The notes below the pieces were generated by a model. The model had not been told where the DNA came from and made no database searches. It saw only the letters and a list, made by a program, of their open reading frames with translations. Of a DNA stretch of 64,000 bases, positions 6,374-13,998 are shown in pieces. Every line of letters starts with the position of its first letter. Within the stretch, counting starts at the first letter, position 1. The position numbers and the translations under genes were made by a program. The stretch is from Amycolatopsis dendrobii. Its GTDB lineage: Bacteria > Actinomycetota > Actinomycetes > Mycobacteriales > Pseudonocardiaceae. The stretch is from assembly GCF_014145675.1 (NCBI RefSeq), contig NZ_JACGZW010000001.1, forward strand, positions 496,001-560,000, in the 5' to 3' direction.

Positions 6374-8638
6374 ATGAACGGCATGGTCGGTGGGACGTGG
6401 GGTCGGGCGGCGGCGGTGGTCGCCGTCGTGGGGATTTCGGTGGCAGGGCAGGGGATCGCGCCCGCGGAGGTCGGGGCGAAGGCCGGTTCGGCGACAAGCG
6501 CGGCGCAGCCGCCGGGGGATTGTTGCGGCGGTCCGTCATCGTGGACAACCGGGGACAAAACCGCCCTCGGGACGGCGGCCGGGACTGCCAGCCCGTTGTG
6601 GTTCACCGTCGCGGGAGGGGTCGCGTCGGAGGTGTTTTATCCGCGCGCGGACGTGGCCAACATGCAGGACATGCAGTACGTGGTCACCGACGGTAAGTCC
6701 TTTGTGGACCTTGAGCGCGACGCGACGGAGCACGTCGTTTCGATGCCGGACGAGAAGGCGCTTGAGTACACGGTCACGAACACGGCTAAGAGCGGGCGCT
6801 ATCGGATCACCACGACGTACGTGACTGACGCTGGGCAGCCGACTCTCCTTACCCGTACGCGGTTTCAGTCGCTTGACGGGGGTCAGTACCAGGTTTATCT
6901 GCTGGCGAATCCGTCGATGGCGGGTGGCGCGGCGAACGACATTGCGGCGTGGGACGGGACCGGGCTGACGGCCAGCGGGACGGAGCAGTTGTTCGGGGCC
7001 ACGACAACTGTGGCGTCGGCGTTGCGGGCGTCGACCGGATTCGTCGCGCATGACAACGGATATTCCGGTGCCGCCAGCGATTGCCTGGTAGACTTGCGGG
7101 CACATCGAACTCTTGCGAATCACTTCGATTCCACTGATCACGGCAACGTAGTCCAGTGTGGACAAATACCGGTCGGGCAGGACACGACGTTTTCGGTCGC
7201 GCTCGGGTACGGGAGTGACGTCCAGGGCGCGGCGGCGGCCGCGGACGGGTCGTTGGCCAGTGGGTTCGGCAATCTGGAGCAGGCGTATCGGCGCGGGTGG
7301 GAGGAGTATGTCGGCAGCCTGAAGGCGGCGCCGGGCAGCGTGGCGGGCGACGAGCGGCAGCGGAGGGCGTATTACGTCGCGCTGATGGCGTTGCACGCGG
7401 CGGAGGACAAGGCGCATCGCGGCGCGAGTGTCGCGGGGCTGGCCACGCCGTGGGGCGACGTCGTGAACGGCGACGTGCTCAACGACGGGTACCACCGCGT
7501 GTGGGGCCGGGATCTGTACCAGCAGGCGACCGGACTGCTCGCGGCGGGCGACGCGGCGCAGGCGAAGCGGATGGCGCAGTTCCTGTGGACCTCGCAGTGG
7601 ATCTCCGCGCCCACCCAGGGCGACGGGACGACGTATCCGGCGGGGGCGTTTCCGCGGTACAGCCCGGTGAGCGGGGTCCAGGGGGCCACGCCGCAGCAAC
7701 TCGGCTGTTGCGAGCAGCTCGACCAGGATTCCGACGCGATCATCCTCGCCTGGACGACGGGGCTCACCGACGCGGCGACGTACGCGCGGGTCAAGGTGAC
7801 GGCGGAGCACATCCGCACGAGCGGGCCCGCGACGACGGAGCGGTGGGAGGAGCAGTACGGCCGGTCGCCGTCGTCGATCGCGGCCGAGGTCGCGGGGCTC
7901 GTGACGGCCGGGGCGATCGCGCGGGCGAACGGCGATACGGCGGCGGCGCAGCAGTGGGAGTCCACCGCGGACTCGTGGCGGGCGCAGCTCGACAGCTGGA
8001 CGCGGACGACCGCCGGCTACTGGGGCGGCCACACGTATTACGAGCGGATCGACAAGGGAACCGACCCGAACGACACCGGGCAGATCTGTTTCGACGAAGG
8101 GTGCTTCTACGAGCACGACGTAGTCGACTTCGGATTCCTCGACCTCGTCCGGCTCGGGATCCGCGGACCGGCGGACCCCGAAGTCGCCGAGTCGGTGGCT
8201 CCGACGGCGGCGGCCCGCGACGGCAACGCGTCGATGCAGGTGAGGACCCCGAACGGCGACATCTACTTCCACCGCTACCCGCACGACAACTACGGCGAGA
8301 GCACCACCGCCTGCACCGGCTGGCCGGCGAACGGGCCGCAGCGGTTCGGGCGGCTCTGGCCGGTCCTGTCGGGCGAGCGCGGCGAGTACGAGCTGGCCAA
8401 CGGGCGTCCGGCGGCGGTCTACCTGAAGTCGATGGCGGACGCGGCGAACGACGGGTACTTCATTCCCGAGCAGGTGTGGGATCGCGCCGATGTCGCGTGC
8501 TTCGGGCTGGGCCGTCCGACCGGGAGCGCGGCGCCGCTGATGTGGGCGGAAGGCCAGTACCTCCGGCTCGCGCAGAACACGGACGCGGGGAAGAACCTGG
8601 AGACCCCGGAGGTGGTGCGGCAGCGCTACGGCGGCTGA
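6374..8638 (+). CDS. Secreted GH15 glucoamylase / glucodextranase-like enzyme
   Basis: The 754-residue exported enzyme is predicted to release glucose from the non-reducing ends of alpha-glucans. A signal peptide covers roughly residues 1-35. An N-terminal beta-sandwich domain like that of glucodextranase follows (LWFTVAGGVASEVFYPRAD, NMQDMQYVVTDG), then the (alpha/alpha)6 GH15 barrel. The likely catalytic acid is Glu492 or Glu493 in WEEQYGRSPSS, and the catalytic base is Glu726 in LMWAEGQYLRLA, as in glucodextranases. The ATG at 6374 is chosen because the preceding 50 codons of the frame look non-coding and it directly opens a signal peptide. Its 3' end overlaps the opposing DMT gene by 179 bp. 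The exact substrate (starch, dextran, pullulan) cannot be decided from sequence. Confidence 0.88.
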   Translation: MNGMVGGTWGRAAAVVAVVGISVAGQGIAPAEVGAKAGSATSAAQPPGDCCGGPSSWTTGDKTALGTAAGTASPLWFTVAGGVASEVFYPRADVANMQDMQYVVTDGKSFVDLERDATEHVVSMPDEKALEYTVTNTAKSGRYRITTTYVTDAGQPTLLTRTRFQSLDGGQYQVYLLANPSMAGGAANDIAAWDGTGLTASGTEQLFGATTTVASALRASTGFVAHDNGYSGAASDCLVDLRAHRTLANHFDSTDHGNVVQCGQIPVGQDTTFSVALGYGSDVQGAAAAADGSLASGFGNLEQAYRRGWEEYVGSLKAAPGSVAGDERQRRAYYVALMALHAAEDKAHRGASVAGLATPWGDVVNGDVLNDGYHRVWGRDLYQQATGLLAAGDAAQAKRMAQFLWTSQWISAPTQGDGTTYPAGAFPRYSPVSGVQGATPQQLGCCEQLDQDSDAIILAWTTGLTDAATYARVKVTAEHIRTSGPATTERWEEQYGRSPSSIAAEVAGLVTAGAIARANGDTAAAQQWESTADSWRAQLDSWTRTTAGYWGGHTYYERIDKGTDPNDTGQICFDEGCFYEHDVVDFGFLDLVRLGIRGPADPEVAESVAPTAAARDGNASMQVRTPNGDIYFHRYPHDNYGESTTACTGWPANGPQRFGRLWPVLSGERGEYELANGRPAAVYLKSMADAANDGYFIPEQVWDRADVACFGLGRPTGSAAPLMWAEGQYLRLAQNTDAGKNLETPEVVRQRYGG

Positions 8639-9482
8639 CCCGGCCGTTCGCGACGACGGCGGCGACCAGGGCCAGCCCGAGTCCCACGCCGGTCAGCACG
8701 GTGAACGGCTCGCCGAACCACACCGTGCCCCACACCGACGTGACTGGCGCGATCAGGAACATCAGGCTGTTCACCGCCGTCATGCCGATCCGTCCGACGA
8801 GCAGCCAGTACAACCCGTACCCGCCGAAGGTCGCCAGCACGATCAGCCACGCGAGGGCGAACCAGAAGTGCCCGGACGCGGGCGGCGCCGCGCTCCCGGT
8901 CGCCAGTGCGAGCGCGGTGAACACGACCGCGGAGGTGGCGCAATGGACGGCCAGCGCGCGCAACGGGGGAGCGGGAACGCGAGCCCGGCGTTCGAGCACG
9001 GTCGAGGCGACTAGCCCGAGCATTCCGGCGAACGGGATCAGGTACGCCCAGGCGGGGGCGTGCGAAGCGGCGTCCGACCAGCTGACCAGGACCACGCCGA
9101 CCAGCCCGAGCGCGAGCCCGGCCCATTGCCGTCCGGTCGCCGCGACGCCGAGAAGCGGACCGGCGAGCGCGGCGGCGACGAGCGGTTGCACGCCGTCGAT
9201 GAGCGCGGTCGTGCCGGTGCTGACGCCTTCGCCGATGGCCCAGTAGACAGTGAGCAGATAGCCCGACTGGGACAGCAGGCCGATCAAGACATGCCTGCCC
9301 AGTTCGCCAATCGAACCAGGGCGCAGGAAAGGCGCCAACAGCAGCGCCAGCGGCAGGAACCGCCACATCAGCACGGTCGGCACGGACGCGTCCGCCGCGC
9401 CGAGCTTCGCACCGATGAACCCGGACGACCAGCACACCACGAACAGGACGGCCGCCCCGACTATACCGCTCTGTTTACCCAT
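8460..9482 (-). CDS. EamA/DMT-family transporter
   Basis: This 340-residue membrane protein has ten predicted helices built from two EamA repeats (first FVVCWSSGFIGAKLG; second LVASTVLERRA to FLIAPVTSVWGTVWFGEPFT). It is a likely exporter of small metabolites or drugs. The normal family domain ends near residue 285 (VAAVVANGRVS). The last 55 or so residues are Pro/Ser/Arg-rich and are simply the antisense of the glucoamylase 3' end, so an ancestral stop seems to have been lost. The divergent TetR gene starts 36 bp away, and two operator-like repeats (9459-9478, 9490-9509) overlap the start codon region, so the exporter is very probably TetR-controlled. Confidence 0.87.
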   Translation of the reverse strand: MGKQSGIVGAAVLFVVCWSSGFIGAKLGAADASVPTVLMWRFLPLALLLAPFLRPGSIGELGRHVLIGLLSQSGYLLTVYWAIGEGVSTGTTALIDGVQPLVAAALAGPLLGVAATGRQWAGLALGLVGVVLVSWSDAASHAPAWAYLIPFAGMLGLVASTVLERRARVPAPPLRALAVHCATSAVVFTALALATGSAAPPASGHFWFALAWLIVLATFGGYGLYWLLVGRIGMTAVNSLMFLIAPVTSVWGTVWFGEPFTVLTGVGLGLALVAAVVANGRVSRRSAAAPPPGSPGSSPRPCSARAGGTGLPPTSAAPRSRSDGPARSTRHRRDPTPARE

Positions 9483-9509
9483 GGCGCTGGACTATACAGA
9501 TCGGTATAC
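9459..9509. promoter_or_regulatory. Two operator copies between DMT transporter and TetR
   Basis: GACTATAC-N6-GTTTAC (9459-9478, inside the first codons of the transporter) and GACTATAC-N6-GTATAC (9490-9509, in the intergenic gap) are near-identical 20-bp elements 31 bp apart, about three helical turns. The second contains a perfect inverted repeat TATAC-N6-GTATA. The placement over both start regions suggests the TetR protein at 9519 represses itself and the transporter. Confidence 0.75.
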
Positions 9510-9518
9510 ACTGGGGCC

Positions 9519-10079
9519 ATGACGATCGACTGGACGCCGAAAGCGCAAGCGGTGCTGACCGCCGCGTCGGAACTGTTCTACGAACGCGGGATCCACGCGG
9601 TCGGCGTCGACGTCATCGCGGCGAAGGCGGGCGTCGCGAAGAAAACGCTCTACGACCGGTTCGGCTCGAAGGATCGCCTGGTCGTGGAGTATTTGTCCGC
9701 CCGGGACGCACGTTGGCGGGAGTTCCTGGGCGAGTGGCTGGAGCGGGCCGGAACGACGCCGCGGGACCGGGTGCTGGCGGTGTTCGACGCGTCCGAAGCG
9801 TGGGCGAAGAAGTACGGCGGCAAGGGCTGCAGCATGATCAACGCACACGCGGAGATCAGCGATCCGGCGCATCCGGCGTACGCGGTGATGACCGAGAGCA
9901 AGCGGTGGCTTCTCGGCGTCCTCGTCGAATTGGCCGAATCGGCGGGCGTTCCGGAGCCGCGCCAGGTGGCCGAGCAGATCATGCTGCTGCACGAAGGCGC
10001 GACCGTGATGGCAGGAATGCGGGTCGCCGAGAACGTCTTCGCGCGGGCGGCGCAGACGGCGGTGGTGCTGCTGGGCTGA
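9519..10079 (+). CDS. TetR/AcrR-family regulator
   Basis: The protein has 186 residues. The N-terminal TetR helix-turn-helix spans about residues 8-53 (AASELFYERGIHAVGVDVIAAKAGVAKKTLYDRF, continuous). The C-terminal ligand domain contains GCSMINAHAEI, common in actinobacterial regulators of DMT or MFS exporters. It is divergent from the EamA transporter with shared operators. The ATG at 9519 is chosen because the HTH follows at normal spacing, and upstream codons of the same frame are antisense of the transporter gene. The inducing ligand is unknown. Confidence 0.9.
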   Translation: MTIDWTPKAQAVLTAASELFYERGIHAVGVDVIAAKAGVAKKTLYDRFGSKDRLVVEYLSARDARWREFLGEWLERAGTTPRDRVLAVFDASEAWAKKYGGKGCSMINAHAEISDPAHPAYAVMTESKRWLLGVLVELAESAGVPEPRQVAEQIMLLHEGATVMAGMRVAENVFARAAQTAVVLLG

Positions 10080-10083
10080 GCGG

Positions 10084-10647
10084 TCAGCGCGTCGAGCGGA
10101 TCTTCTCGTAATGCCGTGCGGCGCGCGCTCGGTTGCCGCAGGCGACGGAGCACCATTCGCGGCGCGGATGCGTCTTCATGAAGTAGAGCACGCAGCCGGG
10201 CGCGTAACAGGCGCGCAGCTTCGCCGCGTCCGGTCCGCCCAAGAGTGCGATCGATTCTCGTGCCACGCGGGCTAATCCGGTGACGACCGGCGAAGTGCCG
10301 CGGGAGGAGCCTTCCTGCAGTTTCCCGGCCACGAAGGTCAGTTGGGGGACTGGCAGGCGGGTCACCAGGTCGTTCAGGTCGCCGAGCGCGGTGTCGAGGT
10401 CGACGGTGGGGGACTGCCGCTCGTCGGCGGTGACTTGGGCGGCGAGCCGGCGGACGGCGTCGCGAAGCCGGCGCGCCAGCGCGAGTTCGGCGGCCGAGGG
10501 CGGGCGCGAACCGCGCTCGATGCCGACGTCGTCAAGCCACGCGTCGAGGTCTTCACGGGTGCGGAGATCGTCGTGGAGCCCGCTCGTGTCGGCCCAGACG
10601 GTCGCCATCAGGCGGACTGGCACCACCTCGTCCGGCAGCATGCCCAT
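10084..10647 (-). CDS. ABATE / CGNR zinc-finger protein (putative regulator)
   Basis: The 187-residue protein combines an N-terminal ABATE-type helical domain (possible stress or ligand-sensing, residues 10-130) with a C-terminal CGNR zinc finger: CYAPGC about 14 residues before CSVACGNRARAARHY. The paired cysteines are the predicted zinc ligands and the finger is thought to bind DNA. It converges on the TetR gene (4-bp gap) and is divergent from the PNPOx-like gene. The intervening 104 bp contains four copies of one 9-bp half site, which is the natural candidate for its own operator. Confidence 0.85.
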   Translation of the reverse strand: MGMLPDEVVPVRLMATVWADTSGLHDDLRTREDLDAWLDDVGIERGSRPPSAAELALARRLRDAVRRLAAQVTADERQSPTVDLDTALGDLNDLVTRLPVPQLTFVAGKLQEGSSRGTSPVVTGLARVARESIALLGGPDAAKLRACYAPGCVLYFMKTHPRREWCSVACGNRARAARHYEKIRSTR

Positions 10648-10680
10648 GGCCGAGACGGTATCACGGATGGAACGGGTTGC

Positions 10681-10739
10681 ATCCGTGAGAAGCGGATGCT
10701 AGAACTTCTCACGGAATCTCACGGTTAAACCCGTGAGAA
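10681..10739. promoter_or_regulatory. Four TTCTCACGG half sites in a divergent promoter
   Basis: TCCGTGAGAAG (10682-10692) is the exact inverse of CTTCTCACGGA (10705-10715), with a 12-bp spacer. A second inverted pair is TCTCACGG (10717-10724) and CCGTGAGA (10731-10738) around TTAAAC. The four half sites sit between the CGNR gene and the PNPOx-like gene, only 13 bp upstream of the latter's start, so a protein bound here would block its transcription or initiation. The CGNR protein is the most likely binder (inference). Confidence 0.75.
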
Positions 10740-10751
10740 AGGGAGGGTGCA

Positions 10752-11663
10752 ATGAGCCACGCGATCCGGCCGGCGTTCCACTCCGGCGAACTCGCCGTCC
10801 AGCGGGAGGCGGGAGTCGAACGCCAGGCCGCGCGCCTGTCCCGGATGGCCGAACCGGCCGGGATTTCCCCGGGAACGGCAGGGTTTCTGGCCGAGCGGAC
10901 GTTTCTGGTCGTGACCGGACGCGACGCCGGCGGACGGCTGTGGACGTCGCCGATCACCGGCCCGCCCGGGTTCTTGGAGACCAGGTCGGAGACGACGCTC
11001 GCGATCCATCGCACGCTGCCGGAAGGCGATCCGCTGCACCGGCTTCCGGCCGGGCAGATGCTCGGCATGACCAGCGTCGAGTTCGCGACCCGCCGCCGGG
11101 TCCGGATCAACGGCACGCTCGCGACCACCGCGAAAGACCACCTGATCGTGGAGGTCGAGCAGGCCTACGGCAACTGCCCGCAGTACATCCAGCAGCGGGA
11201 CCTCACGCAAGACGTCGAGCCGGCAGCACCAGCAGGAGAACGCGCTGAACTGAGTCCGGGCGACACCGAGCTGATCCAAGCGGCGGACACGTTCTTCCTC
11301 GGCACCATCAATCCCGCGCACGGCGCGGACGCGTCCCATCGCGGCGGCGCGCCCGGATTCGTCCGCGTCGAGGAGAATGCCTTGCGGTGGCCCGATTATC
11401 CGGGAAACAATCTCTTCAACAGTCTCGGCAACATCGCCGCGAACCCGGAAGCCGCGCTGCTCTTCTTCGACTTCGCCACCGGCCGCGTCCTCCAGGTCTC
11501 CGGCACCGCCGCGATCGAATGGGGCGAAGCCGGCCGCTCCGGCGACGACGGCTATACCGGCCGGATCGTCCGGCTGGAAGTGCACCGCGTCGTCGAGGGC
11601 CGTCCGGTGGCCCGGCAAGTCGCGCACGCGCCGTACCCGCGCAATCCTCGGCTCGTCAAGTGA
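10752..11663 (+). CDS. Pyridoxamine 5'-phosphate oxidase-like flavin-binding protein
   Basis: The 303-residue protein has a PNPOx-like split-barrel fold ([20 protein letters not shown]; later [27 protein letters not shown] and [23 protein letters not shown]). Two barrel-like halves suggest a double-domain member of the family that binds FMN or a related cofactor, in the cytoplasm. It is followed 13 bp later by an NTF2-like protein, probably in one operon, and is controlled by the four-half-site operator shared with the CGNR gene. True vitamin B6 synthesis is unlikely; a flavin reductase or detoxification role is more usual for this subgroup. Confidence 0.8.
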   Translation: MSHAIRPAFHSGELAVQREAGVERQAARLSRMAEPAGISPGTAGFLAERTFLVVTGRDAGGRLWTSPITGPPGFLETRSETTLAIHRTLPEGDPLHRLPAGQMLGMTSVEFATRRRVRINGTLATTAKDHLIVEVEQAYGNCPQYIQQRDLTQDVEPAAPAGERAELSPGDTELIQAADTFFLGTINPAHGADASHRGGAPGFVRVEENALRWPDYPGNNLFNSLGNIAANPEAALLFFDFATGRVLQVSGTAAIEWGEAGRSGDDGYTGRIVRLEVHRVVEGRPVARQVAHAPYPRNPRLVK

Positions 11664-11676
11664 AGGGACCCCTGTC

Positions 11677-12138
11677 ATGACCGAATCGCGGCCCCCGTTC
11701 CCGCCGTTCGACCTCGCCGCTGCGCTGCGGAAGGTCCAGGCCGCCGAGGACGCGTGGAATACGCGGGACCCCGAGAAGGTCTCGCTCGCGTACACGCCGG
11801 ATTCCGTGTGGCGCAACCGCGACACCCATGTGGTCGGCCGCGCCGCGATCGTCGAGTTCCTTGCCGCGAAGTGGGAGCGCGAGCAGGACTACGCGCTGCG
11901 CAAGGGGCTGTGGGGCTTCCGCGAGAACCGCATCGCCGTGCGGTTCCAGTACGAGAGCCGCGACGCGGAGGGGCAATGGTGGCGCAGCTACGGCAACGAG
12001 CTGTGGGAGTTCGCCGGGAACGGCCTGATGAGCAGGCGCGAGGCGTCCATCAACGACCGGCGGATCGGCGAATCGCAGCGGCGGATCTTCGGGCCGCGGC
12101 CGGAGGCCGAGCGCGGGGCCGACTTCCCGTTGTGGTGA
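11677..12138 (+). CDS. NTF2-like protein (DUF1348 type)
   Basis: This 153-residue small cone-shaped fold protein is of the nuclear-transport-factor-2 superfamily. Signatures are [28 protein letters not shown] near the start and [26 protein letters not shown] near the end, matching the DUF1348 group. A catalytic or ligand role is unknown. The ATG is 13 bp after the PNPOx-like gene, so the two are likely co-transcribed and respond to the same operator. A strong bidirectional hairpin follows. Confidence 0.82.
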   Translation: MTESRPPFPPFDLAAALRKVQAAEDAWNTRDPEKVSLAYTPDSVWRNRDTHVVGRAAIVEFLAAKWEREQDYALRKGLWGFRENRIAVRFQYESRDAEGQWWRSYGNELWEFAGNGLMSRREASINDRRIGESQRRIFGPRPEAERGADFPLW

Positions 12139-12147
12139 AAGAAAGAA

Positions 12148-12187
12148 CCCGGCCGTCCTTCCGGTGGGTATAGGAAGGACGGCCGGG
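12148..12187. terminator. Bidirectional hairpin terminator
   Basis: A perfect 15-bp stem (12148-12162 with 12173-12187) encloses a 10-base loop between the convergent NTF2-like and permease genes. A short A-rich run on the left (GAAAGAA) gives a partial U-tract for the minus-strand transcript only. Confidence 0.85.
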
Positions 12188-12228
12188 CCGGTGCCGCGTT
12201 CGCGGGGATGGGGGAACGCGGGCTCCGC

Positions 12229-13620
12229 TCAGGCGCCGGTGCGCGCCTGCCGTTTGCGGGACACGAGCCGCCAGCCGACGGCGAGCACCACGACGATCGC
12301 CGGGATCGAGTAGAACGCGATCTTCTCGGCTCCGTCGGAGAATCCCATCAGCACCACGACCAGCACGAGGAATCCGAGCGTGGCCCAGCCGGTGTAGGGC
12401 GCGCCGGGCATGCGGTAGCTCGGCCGCTCCAGTTCGCCGCGCAACGCCGCCTGGCGCATGCGCATCTGCGAGTACACCAGAGTCGCCCAGGTCGCGACCA
12501 CGCCGAGCGACGCGACCGCGGTGGCGATGTCGAAGGCTTCCTTCGGCAGCAAGTAGTTCAGCACCACGCCGAACACGTAGGCGACGGACGTGAAGAGAAT
12601 TCCGCCGTAGGGCACATGCCGCGAGTTCATCTTGCCGACGAACTTCGGCGCCTCGCCCTCGTCGGCGAGCGCGCGGAGGATGCGGCCGGTGGAGTACAGG
12701 CCCGAGTTGCACGAGGAGAGCGCGGCGGTGAGGACGACCGCGTTCATCACGTCGCCGATGCCGCCGATGCCCAGGCGCGAGAACACGGTGACGAACGGGC
12801 TTTCGCCGCCGTTGTAGAACGGCCACGGCAGCAGCATCGCCAGCAGCAGCACCGAACCGACGTAGAAGACGCCGATCCGCCACACGACGCCGTTGATCGC
12901 CTTGGGCAGCACCTTGCGCGCGTCCTTGGTCTCGCCGGCCGCGATGCCGACCACCTCGATCGCGGAGTAGGCGAACACGACCGCCTGCAGCGTCATCAGC
13001 GCGATGCCGACGCCGGCCGGGAAGAACCCGCCGTGATCGGTCAGGTTGTGCACGCCGGCCGTGGTGCCGCCGATGTTCGCGCCGGTGAACACGAGCCCGA
13101 GCGCGGTCACCAGGAAGACGATGATCGCGAGGACCTTGACGACGGAGAACCAGAACTCCAGTTCCCCGAACAGCTTCACGCTCAGCAGGTTGACCGCCAT
13201 GAGCACGCCGAGCGCGATCAGCGCGGTGATCCACTGCGGCACGTCCGGCAGCCACTTGTGCACGTAGATCGCGACCGCGGTGATCTCCGCGATCCCGGTC
13301 ATCGCCCAGTTCAGCCAGTACATCCAGCCGGACACGAACCCGGCCCACGGTCCGATGAACTTGCGGGCGTAGGTCACGAAACTGCCGGAGCTGGGCTGGT
13401 GCAGCACGAGCTCGCCGAGCGCCCGCATCACGAAGTAGGCCGCGATGCCGCACAGCGCGTAGGAAAGGACGAGCGACGGACCCGCTTCGTGGAGCCGCCC
13501 GCCCGCGCCGAGGAAGAGCCCGACCCCGATCGCCCCGCCGATCGCGATCATCTGCACCTGGCGGTTGCCCAGTGCTTTCGTGTAGTTGTCGCCCTCTTTG
13601 GCGACCACTGTGGATTCCAT
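12229..13620 (-). CDS. APC-family amino acid permease (AnsP/CycA-like)
   Basis: This 463-residue, twelve-helix transporter has the APC superfamily start (ALGNRQVQMIAIGGAIGVGLFLG), the broken helix GGAIGVG, and the AAT-family region SYALCGIAAYFVMRALGELV then PSSGSFVTYARKFIGPWAGF. Closest in feel to L-asparagine permease and the D-Ser/D-Ala/Gly permease; the exact substrate is undecided. It imports amino acids by proton symport in the cytoplasmic membrane. It is a single gene, with a 9-bp inverted repeat about 38 bp upstream of the ATG as a possible operator. Confidence 0.88.
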   Translation of the reverse strand: MESTVVAKEGDNYTKALGNRQVQMIAIGGAIGVGLFLGAGGRLHEAGPSLVLSYALCGIAAYFVMRALGELVLHQPSSGSFVTYARKFIGPWAGFVSGWMYWLNWAMTGIAEITAVAIYVHKWLPDVPQWITALIALGVLMAVNLLSVKLFGELEFWFSVVKVLAIIVFLVTALGLVFTGANIGGTTAGVHNLTDHGGFFPAGVGIALMTLQAVVFAYSAIEVVGIAAGETKDARKVLPKAINGVVWRIGVFYVGSVLLLAMLLPWPFYNGGESPFVTVFSRLGIGGIGDVMNAVVLTAALSSCNSGLYSTGRILRALADEGEAPKFVGKMNSRHVPYGGILFTSVAYVFGVVLNYLLPKEAFDIATAVASLGVVATWATLVYSQMRMRQAALRGELERPSYRMPGAPYTGWATLGFLVLVVVLMGFSDGAEKIAFYSIPAIVVVLAVGWRLVSRKRQARTGA

Positions 13621-13657
13621 GGTTGCGTGACGCTAGCGGTAGCGCACCGCGTGACGC

Positions 13658-13687
13658 AGCACACCTAGGCTGGACTTAAGGTGTGCT
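13658..13687. promoter_or_regulatory. Inverted repeat upstream of the amino acid permease
   Basis: AGCACACCT (13658-13666) and AGGTGTGCT (13679-13687) form a perfect 9-bp inverted repeat with a 12-bp spacer, 38 bp upstream of the permease ATG on the minus strand. The symmetry and position suit a dimeric repressor or activator. The other 300 bp up to the arabinosyltransferase start show no further clear element. Confidence 0.5.
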
Positions 13688-13998
13688 CCAGATCACCGTG
13701 GAGGAACCGGGCAAACCGGGCAGGACCCGTTTGACTTCCGGAAAGCGTGCTGGAGCTGCGTGGATGTCCACCGTGGACGGTCCGGCCGGAGACTTTCGGG
13801 TAACCCGGGGCGTCCTCGAGGGTATCCGGGCGGCAAGGCCCGCGAGAGTCACCGGAACGGGCGACGAAGGGCCGCGGCGGCCATTCCACAGTGGACGGAA
13901 GCGCCCGGTGCGCGAGCGCGGCTGGCCTCACATGCGACGACGCGGCGGCGCTGGGCCGCTTCACGGCGGAGATACGCCGGAACACTAAACTCCGCGCC

